Of a stretch of DNA of 64,000 nt, positions 62,247 to 64,000 are shown piece after piece. The notes under the pieces are model-generated. The model had not been told where the DNA came from, did not search any database, and was given only the letters and a program-made list of their open reading frames with translations. The first letter of the stretch is position 1; the number at the start of each line of letters is the position of its first letter. The stretch comes from Planococcus shixiaomingii (GTDB lineage: Bacteria > Bacillota > Bacilli > Bacillales_A > Planococcaceae). The stretch covers positions 1,410,001 to 1,474,000 of the forward strand of contig NZ_CP129236.1 in the NCBI RefSeq assembly GCF_030413615.1. Direction: 5' to 3'. The position numbers and the translations under genes are program-made.

Positions 62247-63362
62247 ATGACATCGTCAAAAGGTTTAGAAGGTGTAGTAGCAACACAATCTGCCATCAGT
62301 TCCATTATTGATGACACTCTTACATACGTTGGCTACGATATCGATGATTTAGCAGTAAACGCAAGCTTTGAAGAAGTGATTTACTTATTGTGGCACCAGC
62401 GTCTGCCTAAAGCAGATGAATTGGCAGAACTAAAACAGCAATTAGCTGATAATATGTCAGTTCCACAAGCAGTGCTAGATCACTTTAAAACATACGAAAT
62501 TAAAAAAGTTCACCCAATGGCGGCTCTCCGCACAGCAGTTTCTATGCTTGGCTTGTTTGACGAAGAAGCAGAAGACATGGATCCGGAAGCTAACTACCGC
62601 AAGGCGATCAAAATCCAAGCGAAGATTTCTACGCTTGTAACTGCATTTGCCCGCATCCGCAATGGCCAAGAGCCAGTAGCTCCAAAAACGGATTTAAACT
62701 TTGCTGCAAACTTCCTTTATATGCTTTCTGGCAGCATGCCGGAAGATATCGAAGTTGAAGCTTTCAACAAAGCGCTTGTTCTTCATGCTGACCACGAATT
62801 GAACGCATCTACATTCACTGCGCGTGTAGCTGTTGCGACTCTTTCTGACGTCTATTCTGGCGTTACGGCTGCAATCGGCGCATTAAAAGGCCCATTGCAC
62901 GGTGGAGCAAACGAACAGGTAATGAAAATGTTGACTGAAATCGATTCTGTTGAAAATGTAGATTCTTACATCAACGGAAAATTAGCGAACAAAGAAAAAA
63001 TCATGGGCTTCGGCCACCGCGTGTACCGCAAAGGCGACCCGCGTGCAAAACACCTTCGCGAAATGTCTCAAAAACTGACAAAAATCCGCGGAGAAGAAAA
63101 ATGGTATGAAATGTCGATCAAGATTGATGAAATCGTATCTGGCCAGAAAAACCTTCCACCAAACGTGGATTTCTACTCTGCATCGGTTTACCATTCATTG
63201 AACATCGAACATGATTTGTTTACTCCGATTTTTGCAGTATCACGTACTTCCGGCTGGTTGGCTCACATCCTTGAGCAGTACGCAGACAACCGCCTAATTC
63301 GTCCGCGCGCGGAATATATCGGACCTGGCATGCAGACATACGTACCAGTTGAAGAACGCTAA
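62247..63362 (+). CDS. citZ: Citrate synthase
   Basis: 371 residues, the short Gram-positive type. Catalytic residues are in LHADHELNAS, GPLHGGANE and FGHRVYRKGDPR; the Asp is in PNVDFYSASVYH. It condenses oxaloacetate and acetyl-CoA. GAAGGAGCG precedes the ATG. icd follows after 80 bases, as in the Bacillus citZ-icd-mdh operon. Confidence 0.98.
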   Translation: MTSSKGLEGVVATQSAISSIIDDTLTYVGYDIDDLAVNASFEEVIYLLWHQRLPKADELAELKQQLADNMSVPQAVLDHFKTYEIKKVHPMAALRTAVSMLGLFDEEAEDMDPEANYRKAIKIQAKISTLVTAFARIRNGQEPVAPKTDLNFAANFLYMLSGSMPEDIEVEAFNKALVLHADHELNASTFTARVAVATLSDVYSGVTAAIGALKGPLHGGANEQVMKMLTEIDSVENVDSYINGKLANKEKIMGFGHRVYRKGDPRAKHLREMSQKLTKIRGEEKWYEMSIKIDEIVSGQKNLPPNVDFYSASVYHSLNIEHDLFTPIFAVSRTSGWLAHILEQYADNRLIRPRAEYIGPGMQTYVPVEER

Positions 63363-63442
63363 TACCGAATAAAAATAAAACAAATTCCATAGGACTTGCA
63401 CACGATGCAGGCCTATGAACTTGACACAGGAGGCAATTCTAA

Positions 63443-64000
63443 ATGGCTAACGGCGAAAAAATTACAGTTGAAAACGGCATATTAAACGTACCAAATAACG
63501 CAGTCATTCCTTTCATCATCGGTGACGGAACAGGACCTGACATTTGGCATGCAGCTTCTCGCGTTTTAGAAGAAGCAGTAACAAAAGCTTACAATGGCGA
63601 AAAATCAATCGTTTGGAAAGAAGTTCTTGCAGGCCAAAAAGCTTTCGACGAAACTGGCGAATGGCTTCCTGAAGAAACTCTTGAAGTAATCCGTGAGTAC
63701 TTGATCGCTATCAAAGGTCCTCTTACAACGCCAATCGGCGGCGGGATTCGTTCATTGAACGTTGCGCTACGCCAAGAACTTGACCTATACACTTGCTTAC
63801 GTCCAGTGCGTTATTTCGACGGTGTACCTTCACCAGTTAAACGTCCGGAAGATACAGACATGGTTATTTTCCGTGAAAACACAGAAGATATTTATGCAGG
63901 TATTGAGTACGCTAGCGGTTCTGAAGAAGTTGCGAAATTGCTTTCTTTCCTTCAAAACGAAATGGGCGTAAACAAAATTCGTTTCCCTGAAACTTCAGGA
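63443..64000 (+). CDS. icd: Isocitrate dehydrogenase (NADP), N-terminal part, cut by window end
   Basis: 186 codons are open to the end of the window without a stop. The start ATG at 63443 has AGGAGG ahead of it. The sequence has [36 protein letters not shown] (substrate-binding Ser/Asn) and [15 protein letters not shown], as in NADP-dependent isocitrate dehydrogenases. It makes 2-oxoglutarate from isocitrate and is the second gene of the citZ-icd operon. The 3' end lies outside this window. Confidence 0.97.
   Translation, partial: MANGEKITVENGILNVPNNAVIPFIIGDGTGPDIWHAASRVLEEAVTKAYNGEKSIVWKEVLAGQKAFDETGEWLPEETLEVIREYLIAIKGPLTTPIGGGIRSLNVALRQELDLYTCLRPVRYFDGVPSPVKRPEDTDMVIFRENTEDIYAGIEYASGSEEVAKLLSFLQNEMGVNKIRFPETSG

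Overview
This is a chromosomal window from a low-to-mid-GC Gram-positive bacterium. The gene order closely follows the Bacillus subtilis ytx-aroA-ccpA-acu-acs-tyrS-rpsD-ezrA-thiI-sppA-tpx and dnaE-acc-pfk-pyk-citZ-icd segments. Strong AGGAGG ribosome sites, TTG/GTG starts, a tyrosyl T-box, a preQ1 riboswitch and Bacillus-type pyruvate kinase all point to Bacillales. The protein sequences look most like Planococcaceae (Planococcus/Planomicrobium); that genus-level statement is an inference, not a database result. No rRNA, tRNA, complete insertion sequence, prophage or CRISPR array was seen.

Layout. 1-3116: end of a ytxH-like gene, ytxJ, aroA (chorismate mutase/DAHP synthase) and ccpA. 3142-7470: acuCBA facing away from acsA, a deacetylase/acetyltransferase pair that controls acetyl-CoA synthetase, whose target-type lysine falls at K549. 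7564-15589: a class A penicillin-binding protein with an extreme Lys/Glu/Asp tail, T-box-tyrS, ktrA, corA, a cobalamin-binding-like protein and rpsD with a long leader. 15915-28151: methionine gamma-lyase with a CcpA-box candidate, ytsP, hisJ, ezrA, cysteine desulfurase plus thiI, an acyl-CoA synthetase, rarD, sppA, yteJ and a thiol peroxidase lacking its resolving cysteine. 28210-30962: ytxK, a small basic protein, and a TM-helix (MscS-like) channel protein behind a SigB-like promoter.

31099-45724 is the accessory part. It holds a serine hydrolase, a kinase, an ECF sigma/anti-sigma pair, and a three-gene unit (ArsN1/Pat-like acetyltransferase, MarR regulator, flavoprotein) whose regulator and flavoprotein carry Cys-Cys pairs and whose two promoters carry matching operators. 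It continues with queCDE under a preQ1 riboswitch, two membrane-anchored zinc metallopeptidases, a DUF4362-like lipoprotein, two acetyltransferases and an alpha/beta hydrolase.

45791-64000 returns to the conserved backbone: universal stress protein, ald, pepQ, ytkL, ytoI, ytpI, nrnA, dnaE (with an apparently dead PHP metal site), a FadR/GntR regulator overlapping accD with a perfect operator in its own promoter, accDA, pfkA, pyk, fxsA, citZ and the start of icd. Together the last block joins lower glycolysis to acetyl-CoA carboxylation and entry into the TCA cycle.

Two copies of a structured intergenic element bounded by TGTAGAC inverted ends (22837-23057 and 37694-38242), plus decayed fragments at about 47834, 51391 and 58697, are the only repeat family seen. 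Both full copies sit against terminator hairpins. The most novel-looking items are the Cys-Cys MarR/flavoprotein regulon, the FadR-like switch on accDA, and this element.
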